Assembly (NCBI RefSeq): GCF_001673315.1 | Contig: NZ_LZLQ01000121.1 | Coordinates: 1 to 64,000, forward strand | Direction: 5' to 3' | Length of the DNA stretch: 64,000 nucleotides | Origin: Mycobacterium asiaticum | GTDB taxonomy: Bacteria; Actinomycetota; Actinomycetes; Mycobacteriales; Mycobacteriaceae | Shown here: positions 25,856 through 34,951 of the stretch, piece after piece | Position numbering within the stretch: position 1 is the stretch's first letter | Layout of the letters: every line of letters starts with the position of its first letter | The notes under the pieces: model-generated | Told to the model about the DNA's origin: nothing | Databases searched by the model: none | Seen by the model: only the letters and a program-made list of their open reading frames with translations | Program-made: the position numbers and the translations under genes

Positions 25856-25912
25856 CGAGACTGAGGATTTGCAGACAAAGTACGAGTAAGGGTCTGCAGA
25901 TTTTCAGTCTCG
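25856..25912. repeat. Dispersed 3'-end palindrome, copy B (inverted orientation)
   Basis: Left arm CGAGACTGAGGATTTGCAGA (25856-25875) and right arm TCTGCAGATTTTCAGTCTCG (25893-25912) pair at 17 of 20 positions. The loop carries the reverse complement of the ACTCG-ACTTT core seen in the other copies, so this copy is flipped. It lies 27 bp beyond the efpA stop and 67 bp upstream of proS. Confidence 0.8.
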
Positions 25913-25938
25913 GTGACGGAGCCTTGTGCGCCGGAGAG

Positions 25939-27531
25939 TCAGATCTCTCCGGCGTCTATCGCTTCCTTGACTTCCTGCGCGTGCGCCACCTGCTCGGGGG
26001 TGTAGCCGATGAACAGCGCTGCGCAGCCGACAATGACGGCGGTTCCGGCGATCCACAGCAGACCGTAGGTGTAGCCATGGTCAAGCGCGTGCAGCTGCGC
26101 TTCGTTCATGAACTTGACCGGCCCGGTGATACCGCCCAGATACAGCGTTCGCGAGGTGATCACGGCCTGGATGACGGCCAGCACCAGCGGTCCGCCGAGG
26201 CTCTGCAGCATCAACGTCATAGCCGAGACGGGTCCGATCTGGTCGAAACCGACCCCCGCGATGGCGGACAGGGTCAGCGGCACAACCACCATGCCGATGC
26301 CGATGCCGCCGACCACGATGGGGACCACCAGGTTCGGGAAATAGGGCGCGCCGCGGTGCATGCAGAACGAGCCGTACAGCATCGCCGCCAGCAGCAGCCA
26401 GCCACCGCCGATGGTCAGCACCCGCGGCGAGAACCGCGACACCAGCTGAGAAGAGATACCCAGGCCGATTCCCATCGCGATCACAAACGGTATGAAGCCC
26501 ACGCCGGCGCGCAGCGCACTGTAGCCCAGGATGTCCTGCACATACAGGCCGATGGACACGGTCAAACTGAACATGACGCCACCGGCGAGGAAGATCGCAC
26601 CGAAGGTGACCAACCGGTTGCGGTCGCGGAACAGGCCGAACGGGATGACGGGGTTCTCCGCGGTGCGCTCCACGATGGCGAAGGCGATGGCCGCCACCAA
26701 CGCCACCACCCCCGAACCGATGGTGGTGAGCGAGATCCAGCCCTTTTCCGGCCCGATGGAGAACGCGAACACCGCGGCGGTGCACGCCAGCGTGGCCAGC
26801 ACAGCTCCGGCGGCGTCCAGCTTCATCCGCTCGCGGTTGGTCTCCCGCAGCGCCGTACGGGCCAGGTAGATCATCACCAGACCGATCGGGACGTTGACCA
26901 GGAATGCCAGCCGCCACGACCACTCGGTCAGCGCGCCGCCCACCACGAGGCCCATCACCGAACCGATGGCCGTCATCGCAGCGAACACCGCGGTCGCGGC
27001 GTTACGCGCCGGACCCTTGGGGAAAGTGGTTGCGACCAGCGCCAGACCGGTCGGCGACGCGATGGCCGACCCGATGCCCTGCGACAGCCGGGCGATGACC
27101 AGGGTCACCTCATCCCAGGCGACCGCACACAGCACCGAGGAGATGGTGAACAGGGCGACACCGACGATGAACGTGCGCTTGCGCCCGATAGTGTCGCCGA
27201 GGCGGCCACCGAGCAGCATCAGCCCGCCGAAAGTAAGCACGTAGGCGGTGATCACCCAGCTCCGACCGGCGTCGGACAGGCTGAGCTCATCCTGAATCTT
27301 AGGAAGCGCCACAATGGCGACAGTGCTGTCCATGGTGGCCAGCAGCTGCATCCCGCCGATCGCGATGACCGCCGCAATGAAGCGGTACGAAGGCATCCAG
27401 GCAGGATAATACCTGCTCAAGCGTTGGAATGGGGTCTCCACTGAACGCGTGGGACGCTCCTGGGCCGCACGTTCTGAGCGTCCTTCGGTCCAAGTGTGAA
27501 CCGCGCGCTCTGAGTCGTTGAGAGCCGTCAT
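25939..27531 (-). CDS. efpA: MFS efflux pump EfpA
   Basis: A 530-aa, 14-helix major facilitator of the DHA2 (QacA-like) family, orthologous to Rv2846c, a multidrug and lipid exporter. A cytoplasmic N-tail of about 50 residues precedes IAAVIAIGGMQLLATMDSTV. Motif A is LGGRLGDTIGRKRTF and the antiporter motif C region is GSVMGLVVGGALTEWSWRLA. Only 22 bp separate it from cysG upstream; that gap holds TAAGGTAACC and AT-rich sequence that could carry a promoter. It is followed by palindrome copy B. Confidence 0.94.
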   Translation of the reverse strand: MTALNDSERAVHTWTEGRSERAAQERPTRSVETPFQRLSRYYPAWMPSYRFIAAVIAIGGMQLLATMDSTVAIVALPKIQDELSLSDAGRSWVITAYVLTFGGLMLLGGRLGDTIGRKRTFIVGVALFTISSVLCAVAWDEVTLVIARLSQGIGSAIASPTGLALVATTFPKGPARNAATAVFAAMTAIGSVMGLVVGGALTEWSWRLAFLVNVPIGLVMIYLARTALRETNRERMKLDAAGAVLATLACTAAVFAFSIGPEKGWISLTTIGSGVVALVAAIAFAIVERTAENPVIPFGLFRDRNRLVTFGAIFLAGGVMFSLTVSIGLYVQDILGYSALRAGVGFIPFVIAMGIGLGISSQLVSRFSPRVLTIGGGWLLLAAMLYGSFCMHRGAPYFPNLVVPIVVGGIGIGMVVVPLTLSAIAGVGFDQIGPVSAMTLMLQSLGGPLVLAVIQAVITSRTLYLGGITGPVKFMNEAQLHALDHGYTYGLLWIAGTAVIVGCAALFIGYTPEQVAHAQEVKEAIDAGEI

Positions 27532-27553
27532 AGCAGGTTACCTTACAGTAATC

Positions 27554-28780
27554 TTAAGAATCGTTTAAAGCCTCAGCGGCCGTGAGGCCCGCCACTGGGC
27601 CGATAACGATGATTGCGGGAGGTCGGATCCCTTCTGCACGTACCCGCTCCGGCGTGTCAGCCAACCTCGCTCGCAACGTTTGTTGCGCTGCCGTCGTCCC
27701 GTGTTGCACCACCAGCACCGGAGTATCCGCAGGTCGGCCGCCCTTTAACAGCGCCGCGACGAAGAGTTCGATGCGTTCGACCGCCATCAGCAAAACGATG
27801 GTGCCGGACATTGCTGCCAAAGCATCCCAATTGACTAACGATTCGGGATGGTCGGGCGCCAAATGGCCGCTGACCACCACGAACTCGTGATTTGTGGCCC
27901 GGTGGGTAACCGGAACACCCGCCAGGGCTGGCACCGCTATGGCACTTGTCACACCTGGCACCACAGATACCGGGATGCCGGCTTCGGCGCACGCGAGCAC
28001 TTCCTCATAGCCCCGCGCGAACACGAACGGATCGCCCCCTTTGAGGCGGACGACGAACTTGCCCGCCTTGGCCCGTTCGATCAGAACGGCGTTGATCGCG
28101 TCCTGGGCCATCGCCCGGCCGTACGGGATCTTGGCGGCGTCGATCACCTCGACATGCGGCCCCAGTTCGGCGAGGAGTTCGGGCGGTGCAAGCCGGTCGG
28201 CGACCACCACGTCGGCCTGCGCGAGCAGCCGACGGCCGCGGACGGTGATCAGTTCGGGGTCCCCCGGCCCGCCGCCGACCAGTGCGACGCCGCCCCGGAC
28301 GACGTCGGAGCCCACCTGTCCGTCCGAGGTGATCACGCCGGTCTGCAGCGCCTCGCGGATCGCCGAGCGGATGGCCGCCGAACGGCGGTGCTCGCCACCG
28401 GCCAGCACACCCACCGACAGCCCCGCGTACTCGAAGGAAGCCGGGGTGACTGCGGTGCCTTCGACGGCGATATCGGCCCGGACACAGAAGATACGGTTTC
28501 GTTCGGCCTCCGCGACGATGGCCGCGTTGACGTCGGGGTTGTTTGTGGCCGCCAGCGCGTACCAGGCGCCCTCCAGGTCGCCGTCGGCGTATTCGCGCAG
28601 TGACAAGGTGATTCCGGACATCGCCTCGACCGAGCGCGTCGCGCTACGGGAGATGACGTGCACGTCGGCCCCGCTGGCGATGAGCAGTGGTAGCCGGCGC
28701 TGCGCGACGCTGCCCCCGCCGACGACGACGACCTTTCTGCCGGTCAGTCGCAGTCCGACCAGGTAGGGGCTCTCAGTCAC
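27554..28780 (-). CDS. cysG: Siroheme synthase CysG-like (precorrin-2 dehydrogenase / uroporphyrinogen-III methyltransferase)
   Basis: A 408-aa two-domain enzyme. The N-terminal NAD-binding part (VVVVGGGSVAQRRLPLL, about 1-150) should oxidise precorrin-2. The C-terminal SUMT domain (VALVGGGPGDPELITVRGRR, VVADRLAPPELL, VRLKGGDPFVFARGYEE) methylates uroporphyrinogen III. The products are siroheme for sulfite/nitrite reductases and precorrin-2 for cobalamin. The start is GTG at 28780. It is separated from cobB by 162 bp but lies on the same strand as the cobalamin genes. Confidence 0.93.
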   Translation of the reverse strand: MTESPYLVGLRLTGRKVVVVGGGSVAQRRLPLLIASGADVHVISRSATRSVEAMSGITLSLREYADGDLEGAWYALAATNNPDVNAAIVAEAERNRIFCVRADIAVEGTAVTPASFEYAGLSVGVLAGGEHRRSAAIRSAIREALQTGVITSDGQVGSDVVRGGVALVGGGPGDPELITVRGRRLLAQADVVVADRLAPPELLAELGPHVEVIDAAKIPYGRAMAQDAINAVLIERAKAGKFVVRLKGGDPFVFARGYEEVLACAEAGIPVSVVPGVTSAIAVPALAGVPVTHRATNHEFVVVSGHLAPDHPESLVNWDALAAMSGTIVLLMAVERIELFVAALLKGGRPADTPVLVVQHGTTAAQQTLRARLADTPERVRAEGIRPPAIIVIGPVAGLTAAEALNDS

Positions 28781-28942
28781 CGGGCAAGTTTAATGTTTGG
28801 CTGGCGCCGCCGCTGACACCGCAATGACGGCATCGGGACTGCGCGATGACGGCTTCGAGACTGCGCCGAGAGCGTCTCTGCGTCGCGAAACCGTGCCTGA
28901 GCGCGGTGTCGGCGCTACCCACGCAGGCCCACCGCCCGGGAG

Positions 28943-30313
28943 TCAAGCAACCAGATTTGCGGCGTGCGCAACGAAGCGCGCCACCGCACCCGGTGTGGCC
29001 GCCGGATGCGTGTGGAGATAGGAGGCGTGCACGCCGCCGTGCACGGCACCCTCCCGCACCCGGTCGACCTGCTGGCCGCGGTACACCCACGCCGGCTGAT
29101 AACTGTCGGTGAAGCTAACTGCGGTGCGGTGGAATTCGTGCCCCACCACCCGCTCACCGACCGAGTACAGCGAGGATTCGGCTACCGCGACCGCGTCGCG
29201 GTACCCCAGAGTGAGCTGTTGGGTGAACCGCGCCGATCCGGCCAGGACGCCACACATCGGGTATCCGTCGAGGTCCGCAGCCAGATAGATCAGTCCCGCA
29301 CATTCGGCATGCACGGGCGCGCCGGCCGCCGCCAGTTCGGCGATCCGCCGCCGAGCAGCGTCGTTGGCGGACAGTTCCGCCGCGAACTGTTCGGGGAACC
29401 CACCCGGCAGCAACACCGCGGCCGTGCCCTCGGGCGGTGCTTCGCACAGCGGGTCGAATTCGGCGACCTGTGCGCCGGCGGCGCGCAACAACTCTGCGTG
29501 CTCGGCATAGCCGAAGCTGAATGCCTTCCCCGAGGCCAGAGCGACCGTGGGACGTCGATCCGTCGACCCCTCCCCGACTGCGACCGCCGGATCCCATGGC
29601 GGGTCGTCGACCCAGCCCCCGGCGGCGGCGAGAACGGCGGTCAGATCGACATGCCGAGCCACCAGCGCCGTCATCGCCTGGATCGCCCGTTGCGCGTGCC
29701 GCCCGTATTCCACGGCGGTGACCAGCCCCAGATACCTCGACGGGAGCTCCAGTTCGCCATTGCGCGGAATAGCCCCGAGCACCGGGACACCGGCCTGCTC
29801 ACACGCCTGCCGCAGCACCTGCTCGTGTCGGACCGTCCCGACCCGGTTCAGAATCACCCCGCAGATGCGGGTTTGGTTGTCGAACGTGGAAAAGCCGTGC
29901 AACAGTGCGGCGACACTATGACTTTGGCCGCGCGCATCGACGACGAGAATCACCGGCGCCCGCAGCAGCCCCGCGACATGCGCGGTGGAACCCTCCGCCA
30001 CACCATGGGCCGCCGGGCCGATACGCCCGTCGAACAGGCCCATCACTCCTTCGATCACCGCGATGTCGGCACCGCGGGTGCCATGCTGGAAGAGCGGCCC
30101 AATGAGCCCCTCCCCCACCAGCACCGGGTCGAGGTTGCGTCCGGGTCGGCCCGCCGCCAGCATGTGGTAGCCCGGATCGATGAAGTCCGGACCCACCTTG
30201 AACGGCGCCACGCGGTGGCCGGCTTGACGCAGGGCTCCGATCAAACCCGTTGCCACCGTGGTCTTTCCACTGCCCGACGCAGGCGCGGCAATCACCACGG
30301 CCGGCGTACTCAC
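28943..30313 (-). CDS. cobB: Cobyrinate a,c-diamide synthase CobB
   Basis: A 456-aa ATP-dependent amidase that uses glutamine to amidate the a and c carboxylates of the corrin ring. The N-terminal synthetase domain has VIAAPASGSGKTTVATGLIG and KVGPDFIDPGYH. The C-terminal class-I glutaminase has the catalytic cysteine in VHAECAGLIYLA and the His in GHEFHRTAV. GTG at 30313 overlaps cobO by 4 bp (GTGA). The 162 bp to cysG contain a short weak hairpin at 28857-28878 and nothing else I recognise. Confidence 0.94.
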   Translation of the reverse strand: MSTPAVVIAAPASGSGKTTVATGLIGALRQAGHRVAPFKVGPDFIDPGYHMLAAGRPGRNLDPVLVGEGLIGPLFQHGTRGADIAVIEGVMGLFDGRIGPAAHGVAEGSTAHVAGLLRAPVILVVDARGQSHSVAALLHGFSTFDNQTRICGVILNRVGTVRHEQVLRQACEQAGVPVLGAIPRNGELELPSRYLGLVTAVEYGRHAQRAIQAMTALVARHVDLTAVLAAAGGWVDDPPWDPAVAVGEGSTDRRPTVALASGKAFSFGYAEHAELLRAAGAQVAEFDPLCEAPPEGTAAVLLPGGFPEQFAAELSANDAARRRIAELAAAGAPVHAECAGLIYLAADLDGYPMCGVLAGSARFTQQLTLGYRDAVAVAESSLYSVGERVVGHEFHRTAVSFTDSYQPAWVYRGQQVDRVREGAVHGGVHASYLHTHPAATPGAVARFVAHAANLVA

Positions 30314-30933
30314 CACTCGATGCCCTTCTGCCCTTTTCGGCCGACGTCCATTGGGTGCTTCACCTTGGTCATCTCGGTGACCAGGTCGGCGGCTTGGACG
30401 AGTCGTGCCGGGGCGTCGCGGCCGGTGATCACCACATGCTGATGGCCGGGCCTGCCGAGCAGGACCTCGACCACGTCGTCGACGTCGACCCAGCCCCATT
30501 TCAACGGGTAGGTGAACTCGTCAAGCACATAGAAGTCGTGAGATTGCTGGGACAACCGGCGGGCGATCTCGGCCCACCCGTCGACCGCAGCCGCCGCGTG
30601 ATCGTCCTCGCTGCCGGCCTTCGTTGACTTGCGTATCCAGGACCAACCGGCACCCATTTTGTGCCATTCCACCTTGCCGCCGACGCCGTGCTGATCGTGC
30701 AGGTCACCGAGGCGGCGAAAAGCCGATTCCTCGCCCACCTTCCACTTCGCGCTCTTGACGAACTGGAAGACCCCCACGTCGAGGCCGGCATTCCAGGCGC
30801 GCAACGCCATTCCGAACGCGGCCGTCGACTTCCCTTTGCCCTCGCCGGTGTGCACGGCGAGTATGGGGGTGTTGCGCCTGGCCCGAGTGGTCAGACCATC
30901 GTCTGGAACCTCGACTGGTTTGCCTTTGGGCAT
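30310..30933 (-). CDS. cobO: Cob(I)yrinic acid a,c-diamide adenosyltransferase CobO
   Basis: A 207-aa CobA/BtuR-type corrinoid adenosyltransferase that adds the upper adenosyl ligand. The P-loop is AVHTGEGKGKSTAAFG, the Walker B-like segment FYVLDEFTYPLKWGW, and the C-terminal motif VVITGRDAP. ATG at 30933 lies 1 bp after the stop of the chelatase gene, and the gene overlaps cobB by 4 bp. The three are one operon. Confidence 0.95.
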   Translation of the reverse strand: MPKGKPVEVPDDGLTTRARRNTPILAVHTGEGKGKSTAAFGMALRAWNAGLDVGVFQFVKSAKWKVGEESAFRRLGDLHDQHGVGGKVEWHKMGAGWSWIRKSTKAGSEDDHAAAAVDGWAEIARRLSQQSHDFYVLDEFTYPLKWGWVDVDDVVEVLLGRPGHQHVVITGRDAPARLVQAADLVTEMTKVKHPMDVGRKGQKGIEW

Positions 30934-30934
30934 A

Positions 30935-32782
30935 TCAGGCCACGCTCCGGACGGCCCGGGTCAGCTGGTCGGCATGCAGCTGCTCCAGCCGCATGATCGG
31001 CGCCCCGAGCTGGCGGGCCAGCTGTCCGGCCAGTCCCAGCCGGACGTAGGACGTCTCACAGTCCACCACCACCGCGGCGGCCCCCTCGGCGACCAACCGC
31101 TTCGCCGCGATTCGACTGCGGCTCAACGGGTCCGGACCGGCAGTGGCGCGACCGTCGGTGAGCACCACGACCAAGGGCCGCCGTGCCCGGTCCCGCACCC
31201 GTTCCCGGATCACGAGTTCGCGCGCGGCCAGCAGACCTTCGGCCAGTGGCGTCCTGCCGCCGGTGTCGAACCGGGCCAGCCGCTGCCCGGCGATGTGCGC
31301 CGAGGAGGTCGGGGGTAGCAGAACCCTCGCCCCGTGCTGCCGGAAGGTGATGACCGCGACTTTGTCCCGCCGCTGGTAGGCATCGCGTAACAACGACATG
31401 GTGGCGCCGCTGACCGCCGCCATCCGGTCGCGGGCTGCCATCGATCCGGATGCGTCGACGACGAAGATCACCAGGTTGCCCTCGCGGCCTTCGCGGACTG
31501 CCCGCCGGATATCGTCCGGCTGCAGGCGTAATCGCCCTGCACCGCAAGCATTTTCGGCAGCAGCCAGTACGGTGGCGAACAAGTGCAGACCGTGGGCGTC
31601 CGGGGCGGCCGGGTCGGCGGGGGCTATCACGCTGCCGGAGGCATTGCGGGCACGTGAGCGCCGTCCGGGTGCCCCTTCCCCGACACCCGGGACAGTTAAT
31701 GCTCTGGCGCGAAAGACCTTCGAGGGCGGGGCGCTTTGGCGCGGCGGCTGCGGGGCTGGCTTGGCCTGTGAGTCTTGTTGCGGCGCAGTGTCATTAGTGG
31801 ACTGACCGCCTCCGGGCGGGTCGGGCTCCGGATCGGGCTCAGATTCTGCCGGCTTCGAGTCACCGGCCTGTGCCAGCGCTTCCTCGAGTTGATCGCGGTC
31901 GATCCCGGGATCGTCGAACGGATCGCGCCGGCGACGGTGCGGCAATGCCAACTCGGCCGCCACCCGGATGTCCTGTTCTTCGATGGCTTTCGCGCCCCGC
32001 CACGCGGCGTGCGCGGCGGCGGTACGCGCTACCACCAAGTCGGCTCGCATCCCGTCGACATCGAACGCCGCGCACAGCGCCGCGATCCGCCGTAACTCGT
32101 TGTCGGGCAACACAACATCGTCGACGATGGCCCGGGCCGCGGCGATGCGCCGGCCCAACTCGGCGTCGGCGTCGGCATAACGCGCGGCGAACCCGTCCGG
32201 ATCAGCCTCATAAGCCATCCGCTGGCGGATCACCTCCACCCGCACGTCGACATCCCGGGATGCCTGGACGTCGACAGTCAGACCGAACCGGTCCAGCAGC
32301 TGCGGACGCAGTTCACCTTCCTCGGGGTTCATGGTTCCGATCAGCACGAAGCGCGCCTCATGCGAGTGGGAGATACCGTCACGTTCGATGTGCACCCGAC
32401 CCATCGCGGCGGCGTCGAGCAGGATGTCGACCAGGTGATCGTGCAGCAGGTTTACCTCGTCCACGTACAGCACGCCGCCGTGAGCGCGGGCCAGCAGACC
32501 GGGCGAGAAGGCGTGCTCACCGTCGCGCAGCACCCGCTGCAGATCCAGCGAACCCACCACCCGGTCCTCGGTGGCCCCCAGCGGCATCTCGATCAGCCCG
32601 GTGCCGTCAGAACCGGTAGCGGCGGAGAGCAGGGCGGCCAGCCCGCGCACGGCCGTCGACTTCGCGGTGCCCTTCTCGCCGCGGATGAGCGCGCCGCCGA
32701 TCTCCGGGCGCACCGCGCACAACAGCAGCGCCAGTCGCAGCTGGTCGTGCCCGACGATCGCGCTGAATGGATACGGCTTCAC
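30935..32782 (-). CDS. Magnesium/cobalt chelatase-like AAA+ / VWA fusion (ChlI-ChlD)
   Basis: A 615-aa fusion of a ChlI/BchI AAA+ ATPase (about 1-300; P-loop RGEKGTAKST, Walker B GVLYVDEVNLLHDH) to a ChlD/BchD-type von Willebrand A domain (about 430-600; MIDAS VVDASGSMAARD and VLTDGRAT). A Pro-rich acidic linker lies between. Orthologue of Rv2850c. Being in operon with cobO and cobB suggests it powers a CobN-type cobaltochelatase. GTG at 32782 gives VKPYPFSAIVGHDQL, as in M. tuberculosis, and overlaps the upstream acetyltransferase gene by 4 bp. Confidence 0.9.
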   Translation of the reverse strand: MKPYPFSAIVGHDQLRLALLLCAVRPEIGGALIRGEKGTAKSTAVRGLAALLSAATGSDGTGLIEMPLGATEDRVVGSLDLQRVLRDGEHAFSPGLLARAHGGVLYVDEVNLLHDHLVDILLDAAAMGRVHIERDGISHSHEARFVLIGTMNPEEGELRPQLLDRFGLTVDVQASRDVDVRVEVIRQRMAYEADPDGFAARYADADAELGRRIAAARAIVDDVVLPDNELRRIAALCAAFDVDGMRADLVVARTAAAHAAWRGAKAIEEQDIRVAAELALPHRRRRDPFDDPGIDRDQLEEALAQAGDSKPAESEPDPEPDPPGGGQSTNDTAPQQDSQAKPAPQPPRQSAPPSKVFRARALTVPGVGEGAPGRRSRARNASGSVIAPADPAAPDAHGLHLFATVLAAAENACGAGRLRLQPDDIRRAVREGREGNLVIFVVDASGSMAARDRMAAVSGATMSLLRDAYQRRDKVAVITFRQHGARVLLPPTSSAHIAGQRLARFDTGGRTPLAEGLLAARELVIRERVRDRARRPLVVVLTDGRATAGPDPLSRSRIAAKRLVAEGAAAVVVDCETSYVRLGLAGQLARQLGAPIMRLEQLHADQLTRAVRSVA

Positions 32783-33249
32783 CGCGCACCCGCCGGGCCG
32801 GTACCGGGCTTGAGCATCGGCACGTGCGGTATTCCGTCGTCGAGAAAATCGGCGCCGTCGCGGACGAATCCATGCTGGGCATACATCTCGCTGAGGTACT
32901 TCTGCGCGTCGATGCGGCAAGGGTAGTCGCCGACTTCGCCGAGGGCGGCACGCAGCAACCGGGTGGCGTGGCCCTGATTGCGGGCGTTGCGTTTGGTGCA
33001 CACCCGGCCGATCCGGAACACCTTCTCGCCGCCGGCGTGTTCCTCCATGAGACGTAGCGTGCAGATCACCTCTCCCTCAGCTGTTTCCAGCCAGAAGTGC
33101 CGGGTTTCGGCGAGCAGATCGCGTCCGTCGAGTTCCGGGTACGGGCACGCCTGTTCAACCACGAATACCTCCACCCGGAGCTTGAGCAGCTCGTAAAGTA
33201 TCTGCGCATCAAGATCTTTGGCCCAGACGCGGCGCAAAGCTTCAGTCAT
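32779..33249 (-). CDS. ElaA-type GNAT acetyltransferase (Rv2851c type)
   Basis: A 156-aa GNAT protein of the ElaA subfamily. The N-terminal LYELLKLRVEVFVVEQACPY is characteristic of ElaA, and the acetyl-CoA loop is IGRVCTKRNARNQGHATRLL. The substrate is unknown. The start codon ATG (33249-33247) lies at the edge of a MIRU repeat, which also supplies the ribosome-binding site GAGGAGGAG 7-9 bp upstream. It overlaps the chelatase gene by 4 bp. Confidence 0.9.
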   Translation of the reverse strand: MTEALRRVWAKDLDAQILYELLKLRVEVFVVEQACPYPELDGRDLLAETRHFWLETAEGEVICTLRLMEEHAGGEKVFRIGRVCTKRNARNQGHATRLLRAALGEVGDYPCRIDAQKYLSEMYAQHGFVRDGADFLDDGIPHVPMLKPGTGPAGAR

Positions 33250-33353
33250 TGGCGCCGCTCCTCCTCATCACTTCGCTCTGCATCGTCGCCGGCGCGGCAC
33301 ATTGGCGCCGCTCCTCCTCATCACTTCGCTCTGCATCGTCGCCGGCGCGGCTC
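33248..33353. repeat. MIRU: two tandem 53-bp units
   Basis: Unit 1 (33248-33300) and unit 2 (33301-33353) are nearly identical and each begins ATTGGCGCCGCTCCTCCTCA. On the minus strand they read GATGCAGAGCG...GATGAGGAGGAGCGGCGCC, the known mycobacterial interspersed repetitive unit. The repeat overlaps the mqo stop at one end and the acetyltransferase ATG at the other, linking the genes through MIRU-encoded stop, ribosome-binding and start signals. Confidence 0.92.
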
Positions 33354-34836
33354 ATGCTGCGGCGTCCAATTGCAGAGTCTTACCGGTCCACGATCGCAAC
33401 TCGTCGAACAACGCGGGCTCGTCGGACAACCGCGCTCCCAATGACGGCACGATCTCTTTCAGCTTCGGCAACCAGGACTGATACCGGGCGCCGAAACAAC
33501 GCTGCAGCACGTCCAACATCGCCGACACGGCGGTCGAGGCACCGGGTGAACCGCCGAGCAGTCCGGCGATGCTGCCGTCGGCGTCCGCCACGATCGTGGT
33601 GCCGAAATCCAACAGCCCGCCGCTGCGCTTGGCACGCCGAATCACCTGCACCCGCTGGCCCGCCACCGTCAGCTCCCAGTCCGCATGAACGGCGCTGGGC
33701 ACGAATTCGCGCAGTGTGGCAATCCGGGCGGGTGCACCGAGCCGCAATTGGCCGATCAGGTAGTTGAGCAAGGTCAGTTCGGTTACGCCGACCCCGAGCA
33801 CGGGCACCAGATTGTGCAACCGGAGCGAGCGCGGCAGATCGCTGAAGTGCCCGTGTTTCAGGAACTTTGGCGACCACCCGGCATAAGGTCCGAACACCAG
33901 CCAGGATTTGCCGTTGACGAACCGAAGATCCAGGTGCAACGCGCCTAACGGCGGGGCCCCCGGCGCCGGTCTGCCGTACACCTTGGCCCGATGTCCGCCG
34001 GTAAGCACCGGCTTGGCGGCGCGCAGGAACCGGCCGCCGATCGGGAAGCCGGCGAAGCCCCGTATTTCGGCGATCCCGGCCTTCTGCAGCAACGGCAGCG
34101 CGTCACCGCCGGCTCCGACGAAGACGAACTTGCCGTTGAGCTTGCGTTTCGCCCCGGTACGGCGGTTGGCGACGGTCAGCGTCCAGCTGCCGTCGGACTG
34201 CCGCGACAAGCTTTGCACCTCGTGACCGAACCACACGCCGACACCAGTACGCACGCAGTAGCCGATCAGCTGTCGGGACAGTGCGCCGAAATCGACATCG
34301 GTGCCGTCGGCCGCCCAGTTCAGCGCCACCGGTTCGGCAAAGTCGCGGCGGGCGGCCATCAATGGCAGCCGGCGCGCGAACTCGTCGGAATCTTCGATCA
34401 ACTCGGTGGCGGCGAACAACGGGTTGTGGGCTAACGCCTCGCGGCGCCGGCGCAGATAGTCGACACCGTCTGCGCCCCGGACGAAGCTCGCGTGCGGCAC
34501 CGGATGCAGGAAACCCCGGACGTCGGTCAGGATGCCGTTTTCCACCGCGTATGCCCAGAACTGGCGGGTTATCTGGAACTGCTCGTTGACCGAGACCGCT
34601 TTGCTGATGTCGACGGTGCCATCGGGCCGAGCCGGGGTGTAGTTCAGTTCGCAGAGTCCCGCATGGCCGGTTCCGGCGTTGTTCCACGGGCCGCTGCTTT
34701 CGCCGCCGACACCGTCCAGACGCTCGATCACGGTGATCGACCAATCGGGTTCCAGCCGCCGCAGAATCGCTCCCAGAGTGGCGCTCATGATGCCGGCACC
34801 CACCAGGACAACGTCGGTTCGGGTCAATGCTGCCAC
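33352..34836 (-). CDS. mqo: Malate:quinone oxidoreductase
   Basis: A 494-aa FAD-dependent peripheral membrane enzyme that oxidises malate to oxaloacetate and reduces menaquinone. The FAD-binding N-terminus is TDVVLVGAGIMSATLGAILR, followed by SGPWNNAGTGHAGLCELNYT. The C-terminal half holds VTELTLLNYLIGQL and LLGGSPGASTAVSAML. GTG at 34836 fits the family. The stop TGA (33354-33352) is embedded in the MIRU. M. tuberculosis has a PE_PGRS gene just beyond this gene; here only 115 bp separate it from the divergent hydrolase. Confidence 0.95.
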   Translation of the reverse strand: MAALTRTDVVLVGAGIMSATLGAILRRLEPDWSITVIERLDGVGGESSGPWNNAGTGHAGLCELNYTPARPDGTVDISKAVSVNEQFQITRQFWAYAVENGILTDVRGFLHPVPHASFVRGADGVDYLRRRREALAHNPLFAATELIEDSDEFARRLPLMAARRDFAEPVALNWAADGTDVDFGALSRQLIGYCVRTGVGVWFGHEVQSLSRQSDGSWTLTVANRRTGAKRKLNGKFVFVGAGGDALPLLQKAGIAEIRGFAGFPIGGRFLRAAKPVLTGGHRAKVYGRPAPGAPPLGALHLDLRFVNGKSWLVFGPYAGWSPKFLKHGHFSDLPRSLRLHNLVPVLGVGVTELTLLNYLIGQLRLGAPARIATLREFVPSAVHADWELTVAGQRVQVIRRAKRSGGLLDFGTTIVADADGSIAGLLGGSPGASTAVSAMLDVLQRCFGARYQSWLPKLKEIVPSLGARLSDEPALFDELRSWTGKTLQLDAAA

Positions 34837-34951
34837 CGGGTGGCGGGTCCTTCCTCGCGATGTGGCGGTTCCCCAAGGCTATCGCCGGTGACGACGGCCG
34901 GGACGGGCGGCGGACCGACGGCGGCTGCCGCGGCGCTCTAAGCTGACCTGC

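Noticed and set aside
25804..27444. A long plus-strand frame rich in Arg, His, Gln and Asp opposite efpA.
   Set aside because: The composition is typical of antisense to a GC-rich membrane protein gene; no ribosome-binding site or family motif.
28857..28878. Small hairpin (GAGAC...GTCTC) and two 22-bp imperfect repeats after cobB.
   Set aside because: Short, imperfect stem without a T-run; resembles the palindrome family only in the GAGACTG word, too weak to call.
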